This document shows positions 17,996-26,043 of a DNA stretch of 64,000 bases, one piece after another (position 1 is the stretch's first letter; each line of letters opens with the position of its first letter). Source of the stretch: Palsa-506 sp963755815 (lineage in GTDB: Bacteria; Actinomycetota; Actinomycetes; Streptosporangiales; Streptosporangiaceae); contig CAVWLF010000003.1 in assembly GCA_963755815.1 (NCBI GenBank), positions 558,001-622,000 on the forward strand, in the 5' to 3' direction. The notes under the pieces are model-generated. The model was not told the DNA's origin and made no database searches. It saw only the letters and a list, made by a program, of their open reading frames with translations. Made by a program: the position numbers and the translations under genes.

Positions 17996-18876
17996 GCCAG
18001 GCACTGGACGCCGTAGTGGCCCTGCTCGACCTTGAGCAGATCGAGGTCAACATCTTCCGCGGCCGCAGCCCGGCGGGCGAGCGCAGGCAGCGGGTCTTCG
18101 GCGGGCAGGTGGCCGGGCAGGCGCTGGTCGCGGCCGGGCGCACGGTGCCCGCGGACCGGCCCGTGCACTCGCTGCACGCCTATTTCATCCGGCCCGGCGA
18201 TCCGGCGGTGCCACTCGTCTACCTGGTAGAACGGGTACGAGACGGCAGGTCGTTCACCACCCGCCGGGTGTCCGGGGTGCAGCACGGCAAGACCATCTTC
18301 ACGCTGTCCGCGTCGTTCCACCACCCGGAGCCGGGGGTGACGCACGCCATGCCGATGCCGGCCGTCCCGCCGCCGGACTCGGTCATCCCGACGGCGGAGC
18401 GGATGCGGAAGCTGTTCGGCCCGCAGGCGCATGACTTCTTCCGCGACAATCCGATCGACATCCGTCATGTCGGGCCGCTGACCTTCGAGGCCGAGCGGGA
18501 CCCGGCGCTGCGCGCCACCAGCAACCTGGTCTGGCTGCGGGCCGACGGCGAACTGCCGGACGACCCGCTGCTGCACGTCTGCCTGATGACGTACGCCTCG
18601 GATATGACGCTGCTTGACTCGGTCCTGCTCGCGCACGGCTTGTCCTGGGCGGACGGGCGGACGACCGGGGCCAGCCTGGACCACGCGATGTGGTTCCACC
18701 GGCCGTTCCGGGCCGACCGCTGGCTGCTGTACTCGCAGGACTCGCCCATCGCCGCGGGCGCCCGGGGACTCGCCCGCGGCGAGGTCTTCACCGCTGACGG
18801 CGAGCTCGTGGTGTCCGTCGTCCAGGAGGGGCTGATCCGGAGCCTGCCCCGCCCGGCTGCCCCGTCCGGCCCGTGA
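17992..18876 (+). CDS. tesB: Acyl-CoA thioesterase II (TesB family)
   Basis: The 294-residue double-hotdog thioesterase hydrolyses acyl-CoA to free acid and CoA. Family hallmarks are QRVFGGQVAGQALVAAGRTVP near the N-terminus, HSLHAYFIRPGD, and the second hotdog with LDHAMWFHRPFRADRWLLYSQDSP. The likely catalytic residues are the conserved Asp/Gln/Thr set of the second half, including Asp in SLDHAMWFH; this is family knowledge, not proof. The start ATG 17992 overlaps the uvrD2 stop (ATGA), so the pair is translationally coupled. The gene is complete with normal length, and the whiB7 leader begins about 70 nt downstream. Confidence 0.93.
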   Translation: MSQALDAVVALLDLEQIEVNIFRGRSPAGERRQRVFGGQVAGQALVAAGRTVPADRPVHSLHAYFIRPGDPAVPLVYLVERVRDGRSFTTRRVSGVQHGKTIFTLSASFHHPEPGVTHAMPMPAVPPPDSVIPTAERMRKLFGPQAHDFFRDNPIDIRHVGPLTFEAERDPALRATSNLVWLRADGELPDDPLLHVCLMTYASDMTLLDSVLLAHGLSWADGRTTGASLDHAMWFHRPFRADRWLLYSQDSPIAAGARGLARGEVFTADGELVVSVVQEGLIRSLPRPAAPSGP

Positions 18877-18900
18877 CGGAACGCCCGCGCAACGGCGAGC

Positions 18901-18940
18901 AGAAAAAGAGTTGCCCCGGCCCGTGCTCGCTACGTAGGCT
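18901..18940 (+). promoter_or_regulatory. Probable WhiB7-dependent promoter of whiB7
   Basis: An A-rich box (AGAAAAAGAG, 18901-18910) lies directly upstream of a -35-like TTGCCC (18911-18916). A -10-like TAGGCT (18935-18940) follows after an 18-nt spacer. An A/T-rich box immediately upstream of the -35 is the known architecture of WhiB7-activated promoters, where the AT-hook contacts it. Transcription would start near 18947. The box stands out sharply in this GC-rich sequence. No activity can be shown from sequence alone. Confidence 0.6.
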
Positions 18941-18990
18941 GCACCCATGTCCGCGGGCCCATTGACGCTGTTCGGAAGGAGGTGCCCGGG

Positions 18991-19299
18991 ATGGTGAATT
19001 CGATCTCCGACGTGACGGCTGCCGCTGACACGCGCATGGTCAGTTGCCGGATAGCCACGGGTGCCTTCCTGATCGGCCGCGCCGATGTGGCTCACACCTG
19101 CCCCGGCAGTGCCCCGGTGTTCGCGCGCCCGCGAGCTATCCAGGGCGTCGGCGTCTCGGGACACGGCCGCGTGGCGGTCGTCTCCGGGCTCCCGCAGGGG
19201 CAGCCGTCCGCCCGTAAGCCGTACCCGAACCAGACCCGCAGTGCCGTTGCTTTCGGCGGCGGCACGTTGGGTTCGCACCCGCCAAGGGATCCGGTCTAG
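18991..19299 (+). CDS. Upstream ORF in the whiB7 leader
   Basis: ATG 18991 has a near-perfect ribosome site (GGAAGGAGG at 18974-18982). The frame runs 102 codons to TAG at 19297-19299, ending 21 nt before the attenuator hairpin. The peptide has no recognisable domain (MVNSISDVTAAADTRMVSC...). whiB7 genes are known to be controlled by a translated upstream ORF whose ribosome occupancy decides between terminator and antiterminator RNA structures. Position and stop location fit that role. It may be regulatory rather than made for a stable product. An alternative 16-codon ORF starts at 18947, close to the predicted transcription start. Confidence 0.55.
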   Translation: MVNSISDVTAAADTRMVSCRIATGAFLIGRADVAHTCPGSAPVFARPRAIQGVGVSGHGRVAVVSGLPQGQPSARKPYPNQTRSAVAFGGGTLGSHPPRDPV

Positions 19300-19308
19300 A
19301 AAGACCGG
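19269..19308 (+). promoter_or_regulatory. Candidate antiterminator segment and small hairpin before the whiB7 attenuator
   Basis: GGGTTCGC at 19269-19276 is perfectly complementary to GCGAACCC (19327-19334) in the left arm of the attenuator stem and could compete with it. A second hairpin, CCGGTCT-AGAA-AGACCGG at 19291-19308, contains the stop codon of the upstream ORF. Ribosomes finishing or stalling on the upstream ORF would cover these elements differently, which gives a mechanism for switching. This is inferred from base pairing only. Confidence 0.5.
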
Positions 19309-19320
19309 CCAGGTCCCCTC

Positions 19321-19356
19321 AAGGCCGCGAACCCGACCAGGGTTCGCGGCCTTTGT
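19321..19356 (+). terminator. whiB7 leader attenuator (intrinsic terminator)
   Basis: A perfect 14-bp stem (AAGGCCGCGAACCC / GGGTTCGCGGCCTT) with a 5-nt loop GACCA is followed by a short T-rich tract (TTTGTC). It lies 71 nt upstream of the whiB7 start codon, with no gene ending just before it. It therefore reads as an attenuator rather than a gene-end terminator. The U-tract is weak, consistent with conditional read-through. Confidence 0.8.
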
Positions 19357-19426
19357 CATGCGAGGCCACCGTTTTGTCAGACGTGTGAGAGACGCTGCGA
19401 CAAGCAGATGAGAGGGGTTGGCACCG

Positions 19427-19906
19427 ATGCATCGGCCCGGTACCACCGCCGTGTTGGAGTACCCGGCGGGGTACGAGGCGCAGGTCGCGCGAGCGACAGC
19501 AATCACAAAGACGGACCCGGCCGTTACCCAGGCCGCGGTTCCGCCACTCCCGGCACCGGCCGGGACATCGCAGGTCATCCGGCCGGCTGGGACGGGCCCG
19601 GCGCCCGCCGCGGCCATGCCGGGCCCGGTCACTGCGGCAGGCCCGGTCACGCTGGCCGGACTGCAGACCGGTCTGGAGCTGCCGTGCACGGACGACCCGG
19701 AGCTGTTCTTCGCCGAGTCGCCGGAGGACGTGGAGTGCGCCAAGGCGCTGTGCCAGGGCTGCCCGGCGCGGATCGCCTGCCTGTCCGGCGCGCTGGAGCG
19801 CAGCGAGCCCTGGGGCGTCTGGGGCGGGGAGCTGTTCTTGCGCGGCGAGGTCGTGCCACGCAAGCGGCCGCGCGGGCGTCCGCGGAAGACCGAGGTAGCT
19901 GCGTGA
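19427..19906 (+). CDS. whiB7: WhiB7 (WblC) transcription factor with AT-hook
   Basis: The 159-residue iron-sulfur regulator activates intrinsic antibiotic resistance genes with sigma-A. The WhiB core has four Cys (LPCTDDPELFF, VECAKALCQGCPARIACL) and the GVWGGE turn. The C-terminal KRPRGRPRK is an AT-hook, diagnostic of WhiB7. An N-terminal extension of about 75 residues, Ala/Pro/Thr-rich, precedes the core and is longer than in mycobacteria. ATG 19427 follows GAGGGG by 9 nt; TTG 19418 is less likely. Regulation is probably by the A-box promoter, translated upstream ORF and attenuator in its leader. Confidence 0.93.
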   Translation: MHRPGTTAVLEYPAGYEAQVARATAITKTDPAVTQAAVPPLPAPAGTSQVIRPAGTGPAPAAAMPGPVTAAGPVTLAGLQTGLELPCTDDPELFFAESPEDVECAKALCQGCPARIACLSGALERSEPWGVWGGELFLRGEVVPRKRPRGRPRKTEVAA

Positions 19907-20003
19907 CCGGATGGCCAGGCCGGATGGCCCAGGCCGTGACCGGCCACAGAGGAGAGCTGCCCAGCCCATTGGCCGGGCAGCGACCAGGATGGTGGTGGGC
20001 AAG

Positions 20004-20201
20004 ATGTACAACGATCACGAAGTCGCCATGCAGCGACAGCGGCGGATGCTGGAGGTAGCCCGGGAGCAGCATCAGGTCCGGCAGCTGCGCGCGCTGAGCC
20101 GGGCGTCGCGCCGGGCCGAGCGGGCGGAGCGGGATCTGGCCCGCGCGCACTGCAATGCGATGCGGCTGCGCGCGGAGCTGGCCCTGCGGCTGGAACCCTA
20201 A
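20004..20201 (+). CDS. Small basic, helical conserved-type protein of unknown function
   Basis: A 65-residue protein (MYNDHEVAMQRQRRMLEVAREQ...) is rich in Arg, Ala and Glu and should form one long amphipathic helix or coiled coil. ATG 19989 in the same frame is an alternative start. It follows whiB7 by about 100 nt and is closed by an intrinsic terminator at 20235-20274. This suggests a real transcription unit end. Small proteins starting MYN(D/E)HE are familiar in actinobacteria, but I know no function. Confidence 0.55.
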   Translation: MYNDHEVAMQRQRRMLEVAREQHQVRQLRALSRASRRAERAERDLARAHCNAMRLRAELALRLEP

Positions 20202-20230
20202 CCGCTGGGTGGTCAGCTAACCTCCGGGGT

Positions 20231-21598
20231 TCAGGATCCCGGGTCCCCGGCTGCGCCGGGGCCCGGGATCTTTTCTGCGCCGATCTGCGCCTGCTCGGCG
20301 TACCCGGGCATCCAGCGGAGAACTTCGGCCCGGAACGGGCCCTCGCATTCGAGCTGGCAGAGCACCCCCACCCCGGCCGTCGAGACGCGATGAATGAGCA
20401 CGTAGGACGGCGGCAGGTTGAGCCGCCGGGCGACGCTCGATGAACGCAGGTCGGTGAACCGGGTCGCCTCACTCCGCAGCCACTCGCGGCTGAACTTGAA
20501 GGTATCCACCTTGGACGGCTCGGCGAGCGGGGCCAGGAAGGCACGCAGGGCGGCCAGATCGACGCTGACGCCCTCCCGGAGGAAGCCGTGCGCGCGGAGT
20601 TCGTCCTCGACCTCCTCGAGCTCGCCGTCAGTGTGCATCAGCCACAGCAGCTTGCCGAAGAACGGCGGAAAGCCATCGGGCAGCCGGTCCACGGCACCGA
20701 AGTCCAGTACGCCCAGCCGGCCGTCGGCCAGCATGCGGAAATTGCCCGGGTGCGGGTCCGCATGCAGGAGGCCAACCCGGGCCGGGCCGGAGAAAAGGAA
20801 CCGGACCAGCAGGATTCCGGCCCGGTCCCGTTCTTCCTGGGTGCCGTCCGTGATGACCTTGGAGAGCGGTGTGCCGTCCATCCATTCGCTGATCAGCACA
20901 TGGTCCGTCGCCGCGATGATGTGCGGAACCGAAACATCGGGATCGCCAGCGTAGGCGTCGGCGAAGGCTTCCTGGGAGGTAGCCTCCAGCCGGTAGTCGA
21001 GTTCCTCGGCCACCCGGTTACGCAGCTCGTTGAGCAACGGCCCGAAGTCGAGTCCGGGCATGAGCGCGCTGAACAGCCTGCCTACGCGGCTTAGCTGGTT
21101 GAAGTCGCTGATCAGCGCCTTGCCCGCGCCAGGGTACTGGATCTTGACAGCGACCTGCCGCCCGTCCTGCCAGATGGCCCGATGCACCTGCCCGATGGAC
21201 GCAGCGGCCACCGGCGCGTCATCGAACTCGGCGAAGCTGGCCCGCCAGTCCTCGCCCATATCGCTCGCCAGGACCCGGTGCACGGCGCTGGCCGGCAGCG
21301 GCGGCGCGGACTCCTGCAGCCTGGTCAGGGTAGCCCGGTACGGTCCGGCGATTTCCGGCGGCAGGGCGGCTTCGAAGATCGAGAGCGCCTGGCCGAATTT
21401 CATGGCGCCGCCCTTGAGCTCGCCAAGAACCCGGAAGATCTGCTCGGCCGTCCGATGCTGTATTTCCTGGGCCACCAGCTCGGCCGGCCGCCCGCCGATG
21501 CGCTTGCCGAAACCCAGGGCCGTGCGGCCCGCCAGGCCGACCGGTAGCGAAGCCAGCTTCGCTGTCCGCGTGAAGGCGCGGCGCGGCAGATCGTTCAT
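20231..21598 (-). CDS. ABC1/AarF/UbiB-family atypical kinase
   Basis: The protein of about 455 residues has hallmark motifs of the ABC1 family: ELKGGAMKFGQ (KxGQ), the Ala-rich loop VAAASIGQVHRA in place of a Gly-rich loop, VAVKIQYPG (Lys), EELDYRLEA, the catalytic HADPHPGNF and metal-binding LDFGAVD. It is equivalent in place to the gene next to whiB7 in mycobacteria. Family members are ATPases linked to lipid or quinone metabolism; the substrate here is unknown. ATG 21598 has GGAG 10 nt upstream; ATG 21607 is also possible. The 146 nt upstream contain repeated CCTGCCAC-like words and no gene. Confidence 0.92.
   Translation of the reverse strand: MNDLPRRAFTRTAKLASLPVGLAGRTALGFGKRIGGRPAELVAQEIQHRTAEQIFRVLGELKGGAMKFGQALSIFEAALPPEIAGPYRATLTRLQESAPPLPASAVHRVLASDMGEDWRASFAEFDDAPVAAASIGQVHRAIWQDGRQVAVKIQYPGAGKALISDFNQLSRVGRLFSALMPGLDFGPLLNELRNRVAEELDYRLEATSQEAFADAYAGDPDVSVPHIIAATDHVLISEWMDGTPLSKVITDGTQEERDRAGILLVRFLFSGPARVGLLHADPHPGNFRMLADGRLGVLDFGAVDRLPDGFPPFFGKLLWLMHTDGELEEVEDELRAHGFLREGVSVDLAALRAFLAPLAEPSKVDTFKFSREWLRSEATRFTDLRSSSVARRLNLPPSYVLIHRVSTAGVGVLCQLECEGPFRAEVLRWMPGYAEQAQIGAEKIPGPGAAGDPGS
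20235..20274 (+). terminator. Intrinsic terminator after the whiB7 unit
   Basis: A GC-rich stem (GATCCCGGGTCCCCGG / CCGGGGCCCGGGATC, one-base bulge) with a CTGCG loop is followed by TTTT. It ends the plus-strand whiB7 unit. It lies inside the 3' end of the convergent ABC1 kinase gene, so it is shared with that gene's C-terminal codons. Confidence 0.85.
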
Positions 21599-21743
21599 GA
21601 TCTCCATTCTCCGCTTACCCGGGCGCGTCTGCCACCTGCCGGATCACGCCCGTCACTACCGCGGGCACACCTGCCACAACGGCGGGCCCGCCTGCTGCTG
21701 CCAGGAACGCCTGCCACGATCATGGGCGCGCCTGCCCCAAGTC

Positions 21744-22796
21744 TTACCAGGAATGCCGGCCACATGTGCAGTCCGGGTGCGGCGGCCAGGTCCGGCGGCG
21801 CCATTGCCATCCGGGGAGGACGAGTTCCAGCGTTCCGTTGGTCACCGGGCCGGGCTGATCCGGCCGGTCAGTAAAGGCCAGCGCCTGGGCGGCGGCCTGA
21901 GCGGCCACGGCCGCGGCCAGGGCGGCGTCGCAGGCGGGCGGATCGGGCTGCCGGCCCGCCAGCTGGGCCAGGATCAGCGGCCAGGCCGGGTCGCGATCGG
22001 TCCTGGCCAGATCCAGGCAGCGCAAGCAGGCTGACCGGCCGGGAAGCACCAGCGGGCCGACCACGCCGATCGCCTCGCTCGCCGAGGCGGCCAGGTGCGG
22101 TATCCGCTCCCGCATCAGCCGGGCCGCCAGTTCCGGGTCGGTGACTCCGACCAGCACGACCAGGTCCGGCCGCGTTAACTGCGCCCGCCCCGCTGGTCCC
22201 CGCCCGGCCCGGGCCTGCCTAGCCGGCGCTCGGCCGGCCGGTGCCGGTGCTGCCGGTGCCTGCGCTGCCCGTGCCCGCGCTGGCGGTGCCGGTGCTGGTT
22301 CGGCCGGCGCTGGTTCGGCCTGCCGGGCATCCCCGCCGTCCACCTGGGCGATGCCGGACGCGGCCAGGATGGCCGTGATGGCCGGCTCCAGCCGGCCGCC
22401 ACCCAGGACGCGGACGTGCGCCGCGCGCCGCCGCGCCAGCGCCCGGGCCCCGCCGTCGCCGTATCCGTAGGCCAGGGACGTGGCGGCCAGCTCGGGAGCG
22501 AGCCGCGCGCGCAGCTGCCGGGACAGCACCCGGTAGGTGCCGGCCGGGAAGTCGTCCAGGGCGCCGCCCGCGGCGAGCAGGGTGAGCACCCGGTCGGCCA
22601 GCTCGGCCGGCATACCGTGATCTCTCGCGGCCGCTATCACCTGGGCGCGATCGCGGCTCCCGTCGAGCAGGCTGAGCACCCAGGCGGCGTCGGCCATGCC
22701 AGTGAGCGCCACCGCGCGGCGCGGATCAATGCCAATCTGCAGGGTGTCGCGATCCCGCCAGACGGGAAGCAGACCCGGTTTGAGCGCTGGCCTCAT
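21744..22796 (-). CDS. ThiF/E1-like superfamily protein (Rv3196-type), Zn-binding Cys pairs
   Basis: The protein is about 350 residues. The N-terminus, MRPALKPGLLPVWRDRDTLQIGIDPRRAVALTGM, is typical of actinobacterial ThiF-like proteins beside ABC1 kinases, so the start is set at 22796. A winged-helix-like segment (VLTLLAAGGALDDFP) follows. Next come RAAHVRVLGGGRLEPAITAILAASGIAQV (a Rossmann-like dinucleotide motif, here GGGRLE), PDLVVLVG, and two Cys pairs (CLRC and C-terminal CTCG) suited to Zn. A 55-residue Ala/Pro/Arg-rich insertion splits the Rossmann part. It belongs to the adenylyltransferase-like family related to cyclodehydratase partners; enzymatic activity is unproven. Confidence 0.75.
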   Translation of the reverse strand: MRPALKPGLLPVWRDRDTLQIGIDPRRAVALTGMADAAWVLSLLDGSRDRAQVIAAARDHGMPAELADRVLTLLAAGGALDDFPAGTYRVLSRQLRARLAPELAATSLAYGYGDGGARALARRRAAHVRVLGGGRLEPAITAILAASGIAQVDGGDARQAEPAPAEPAPAPPARARAAQAPAAPAPAGRAPARQARAGRGPAGRAQLTRPDLVVLVGVTDPELAARLMRERIPHLAASASEAIGVVGPLVLPGRSACLRCLDLARTDRDPAWPLILAQLAGRQPDPPACDAALAAAVAAQAAAQALAFTDRPDQPGPVTNGTLELVLPGWQWRRRTWPPHPDCTCGRHSW

Positions 22797-22877
22797 GCGG
22801 CCAAGCGTGACAGCAGGACCTGACAGTTCCGGGCAAACCAGTGCTGAGCCGGTCATGACGACCGGCTTCCCGCAGGG

Positions 22878-24272
22878 TTAGCTTTCGGCCGGCGGCTGGC
22901 CTTCTTCCGGGAGTTCCGGCCCGGCCGGCCCGTCGTCCGGCCCGCCGGACAGGCCGGGCTTATCGAGGTCCGAGATATCCAGTTCCGGCCGGCCCCGGAC
23001 GAATCCGTCCGGGTCGTCGAAGTCGTCCGCCGTCGGCAGCAGGTCCGGATGCGCCCAGACGGCGTCCCGGCCACTCATACCGCGCGCCTCGGTCAGGCCA
23101 CGCCAGATGGACGCCGCCTCCCTGAGCCTGCGCGGCCTGAGCTCGAGCCCGACCAGCGTGGCGAAGGTCCGCTCCGCCGGGCCGCCGGTCGCCCGGCGCC
23201 GTCTGATCGCCTCGGCCAGCGAACTGGCCTGGGGCAGCCGGTCGGCGGCGACCGCGTCGACCACCGTCGCGACCCATCCCTCGACCAGGGCGAGCACCGT
23301 CTCCAGCCGGGCCAGCGCGGCTTTCTGCTGCTCGGTGTCCTCCGGCTGGAAGAGGGTGGCCCCGGCCAGCGCCTCGTTCAGCGCTTCCGGGTTGGCCGGG
23401 TCGAGCTGCGGCATGGCGTCGCGCAGCGCGGAGGTGTCAACGGTGATGCCCCGGGCGTAGTCCTCGACGGCGCCGAGCAGCCGGGCCCGCAGCCAGGGGA
23501 CATGCGCGAACAGCCGGTGGTGGGCCGCCTCTCGCATGGCCAGGAACAGCCGGACCTCGTCCGCGTTCACCGACAGCCCCTCGCCGAACGCGGTGACGCC
23601 GGCCGGCAGCAGCGCGGCGGTGCCTTCCGGGCCGAGCGGCAAGCCCACATCGGTTGAGCTGACCACCTCGCGGGCCAGGGCGCCGATGGCCGCGCCGGTC
23701 TGGCCGCCGACCATCATCCCGCCGATCCGGCGCATCATCTGGCTGAGGCCGCCCAGGGCGCCGAGACCGCCCATGCCGCCGGTCATCGCCGTCATCGCCG
23801 AGCGCATCTCCGGCGGAAGCTCACCGCCGAGTTCCTCCGGGTCCTCGGTGAGCAATCCGCCCATGGCATCGACGGCCCGGGCCGCGATCGGATCGCAGAG
23901 CTTGGACCAGACCGGCAGGGTGGCTTCCACCCACTCCGATCGGCTCCAGGCCTGCGCGGCGCGGATCCCGGTGGGGAAGGTGGTGGCATCTTCCAGCCAG
24001 AGGTCCGCGACCCGGATGGCGTCGACCACCTTCTGCCGCTCGACATCGAGAATGCTGGGATCGCCCTTGGCAGCCACCGTTTGCCGTGCCACGTTCTTAG
24101 CAAGATCCCAGTTAACCGGGCCGCCTTGCCAGGACATCAGGTCGGCGAACTGCCGCAGGGCATCCGCGAACTGCTGGGGGTCGCCCAGCGGCCCGCCGCC
24201 TGGGGTGCCGCCGGAATCGCCGGCGCCACCGCGGTCACCGGGCCGGCCGAAGCCGAAGGGAGGATCAGTCAT
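22878..24272 (-). CDS. DUF2342 zinc-dependent metallopeptidase-like protein (Rv3195-type)
   Basis: The 464-residue protein has a Gly/Asp-rich leader and then the DUF2342 fold (QFADALRQFADLMSWQGGPVNWDLAKNVARQ...). It includes AMTGGMGGLGALGGLSQMMRRIGGMMVGGQTGAAIGALAREVVSSTD and the metallopeptidase-like region EVRLFLAMREAAHHRLFAHVPWLRARLL. The usual zinc helix REAAHxRLF is present, but a classic HExxH is not. The C-terminal 60 residues are acidic and disordered. It sits one gene from the ABC1 kinase and divergent from an SDR gene, the same order as near whiB7 in other actinobacteria. Function unknown. ATG 24272 is chosen; GTG 24275 is adjacent. Confidence 0.88.
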   Translation of the reverse strand: MTDPPFGFGRPGDRGGAGDSGGTPGGGPLGDPQQFADALRQFADLMSWQGGPVNWDLAKNVARQTVAAKGDPSILDVERQKVVDAIRVADLWLEDATTFPTGIRAAQAWSRSEWVEATLPVWSKLCDPIAARAVDAMGGLLTEDPEELGGELPPEMRSAMTAMTGGMGGLGALGGLSQMMRRIGGMMVGGQTGAAIGALAREVVSSTDVGLPLGPEGTAALLPAGVTAFGEGLSVNADEVRLFLAMREAAHHRLFAHVPWLRARLLGAVEDYARGITVDTSALRDAMPQLDPANPEALNEALAGATLFQPEDTEQQKAALARLETVLALVEGWVATVVDAVAADRLPQASSLAEAIRRRRATGGPAERTFATLVGLELRPRRLREAASIWRGLTEARGMSGRDAVWAHPDLLPTADDFDDPDGFVRGRPELDISDLDKPGLSGGPDDGPAGPELPEEGQPPAES

Positions 24273-24337
24273 CACGGCTGCCTCTCAGGCAGGATGGAAG
24301 GGTCACGTCCGCCCACGTTATCCGGGAGCGCTGCACG

Positions 24338-25495
24338 TTGAGCAAAGGAGAGGGCCAGGTTCGCCGTCGGCTGAGCCACGCCGCCACGCCGGACGCCAGT
24401 CCCGGCTACGGCGAGGCAAGCCCGGCGCCGCGAGGCCGCGGCCCAGTTGTCGCCGTCACCGGCGCCGCGCGGGGTCTCGGACATGCCCTCACGGTACGGC
24501 TCGCGTCGTCGGCGCGGATCGGCCGGGTCGTGGCCATCGACGATCATCGCGGCGACGTGAGCGGAGTGACCTGGCGCGTCGTTGACGTCCGGGATCCGGC
24601 CCTGGCCGGGCGCCTGACCGGCGTGGACGTGGTCGTGCACATGGACCTCGACCTGGCCCCGGATTCCGACTACCGCTCGCGGCGGGCCTTCAACGTCCGC
24701 GGCGCGCAGACGGTGCTCACCGCGGCGGCGGCCGGCCGGGTCGGCCGGGTCGTCCTGGTCACCAGCGCGATGGTGTACGGCGCCCGCCCGGACAACCCGG
24801 TGCCGCTGGAGGAGACCGCGCCGCTCGGCGCCGACCCCGATGGCAGCGTGGTCGGGGACATGCTCGAGATCGAGCACCTGGCCTATCGCTCGGCGCGGAC
24901 GCATCTTGGCATGGCGATTACCGTGGTGCGGCCCGCCGCGCTCGTCGGCGAGGGCGTGGACACCGTGGTGACGAGGCATTTCGAGGCACCGAGGCTGCTG
25001 ACGGTCAAGGGCTGCGCGCCCCGCTGGCAGTTCTGTCATATCGCGGACCTGGTGTCCGCGCTGGAGCTAGCCGCGGCCGGCGAGGTCAGCGGTGAGTTCG
25101 CGGTCGGCAGCGACGGGTGGCTAGAGCAGGAGCAGGTCGAAGAACTCTCCGGGCTGCGCCGGATCGAGTTGCCGGCCGGGCTGACGTTCGGCACCGCGCA
25201 GCGGCTGCACCGCGCCGGGATTACCCCGGCGCCGGTCACTGACCTGCACTATGTCGTGTATCCGTGGGTCGTTGACTGCCGGACGCTGAGAGAGGCGGGC
25301 TGGTCGCCGGAATTCGACAACGCAGCTGCCTTCGGCGTCCTGCTCGAGCAGCGGGCCGGCCGCCTGGCCGTCGCCGGGCGCCGCCTGGCCAGGAAGGACG
25401 CGACGGTGGCGGCGGGCGCGACGGTGGCGGCGGGCGCGGTAATCGGTACCGCCGCGATCGTGCGCCGGGCCCGGCGCCGGCGCCGGGGGACGTGA
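24338..25495 (+). CDS. NAD-dependent epimerase/dehydratase (extended SDR), C-terminal membrane-like tail
   Basis: The protein is about 385 residues. The Rossmann motif VAVTGAARGLGHAL (TGxxGxxG) lies at about 38-50, followed by DVVVHMDLD, the Ser/Tyr region VLVTSAMVYGARPDN and the C-terminal lobe. The usual YxxxK is unclear: the expected position reads HLAYRSARTHLG, so catalysis may be altered. The C-terminus is DATVAAGATVAAGAVIGTAAIVRRARRRRR, a short hydrophobic helix followed by basic residues, partly created by an 18-bp tandem duplication. The start is uncertain: TTG 24338 is the only usable start codon in frame before the Rossmann motif. It is divergent from the DUF2342 gene. Confidence 0.75.
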   Translation: MSKGEGQVRRRLSHAATPDASPGYGEASPAPRGRGPVVAVTGAARGLGHALTVRLASSARIGRVVAIDDHRGDVSGVTWRVVDVRDPALAGRLTGVDVVVHMDLDLAPDSDYRSRRAFNVRGAQTVLTAAAAGRVGRVVLVTSAMVYGARPDNPVPLEETAPLGADPDGSVVGDMLEIEHLAYRSARTHLGMAITVVRPAALVGEGVDTVVTRHFEAPRLLTVKGCAPRWQFCHIADLVSALELAAAGEVSGEFAVGSDGWLEQEQVEELSGLRRIELPAGLTFGTAQRLHRAGITPAPVTDLHYVVYPWVVDCRTLREAGWSPEFDNAAAFGVLLEQRAGRLAVAGRRLARKDATVAAGATVAAGAVIGTAAIVRRARRRRRGT

Positions 25496-25620
25496 CCGGG
25501 GCCATCGTCCCGGCCGGCCGCGGCGGCCGGACCGCCATCCCAGGGGTGGCGCGTGACCGGACCAGCCTCCCCCGGGTGGCAGCGTGACCAGAGCAGCAAA
25601 CCGGAAGGTAGCTTTGCAGC

Positions 25621-26043
25621 GTGAATGTGATCAGGCTCGCCGAGCTGAGGCACGGGGCGCTATCGGTTGACGAGGCACTGAATGCCGTCCGGGACCCCTC
25701 CGCCGGGGGTATCGCCCTGTTCACCGGCGTGGTCCGGGATCACGACCGGGGCCGGGGAGTGGTCCGGCTCACCTATAGCGCGCACCCGTCCGCGGTCGCC
25801 GAACTGCGGCAGGTAGCGGAAAAGGTAGCGGCCACCTTCGATGTCCGCGCGCTGGCCGCCGTGCACCGGCTGGGCGAGCTGGATGTTGGCGAGCTGGCGG
25901 TGGTGGTGGCGGTGTCCTGCGCGCACCGCGGCGAGGCATTCGCCGCCTGCCGGGCCCTGGTCGACGAGCTGAAGGCGGCCGTGCCGATCTGGAAGCACCA
26001 GGAATTCGGCGACGGCGGGAGTGAGTGGGTCAACAGTGCGTAG
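25621..26043 (+). CDS. moaE: Molybdopterin synthase large subunit MoaE
   Basis: The 140-residue MoaE transfers sulfur, carried by MoaD thiocarboxylate, to precursor Z to make molybdopterin. Conserved elements are GGIALFTGVVRDHDRG, the Tyr-containing beta-strand LTYSAHPSAV, VHRLGELDVGE, VVVAVSCAHRGEAFAAC and the catalytic-lysine region PIWKHQEF near the C-terminus. GTG 25621 is the start (GGAAGGTAGC upstream). No moaD or other molybdopterin gene is nearby. The next gene starts inside its last codons (23-nt overlap), implying coupled translation. Confidence 0.93.
   Translation: MNVIRLAELRHGALSVDEALNAVRDPSAGGIALFTGVVRDHDRGRGVVRLTYSAHPSAVAELRQVAEKVAATFDVRALAAVHRLGELDVGELAVVVAVSCAHRGEAFAACRALVDELKAAVPIWKHQEFGDGGSEWVNSA

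Noticed and set aside
17824..20544. 906-codon open frame antisense to tesB and whiB7
   Set aside because: No domain similarity. It spans several unrelated plus-strand genes and the attenuator; composition is shadow-like.
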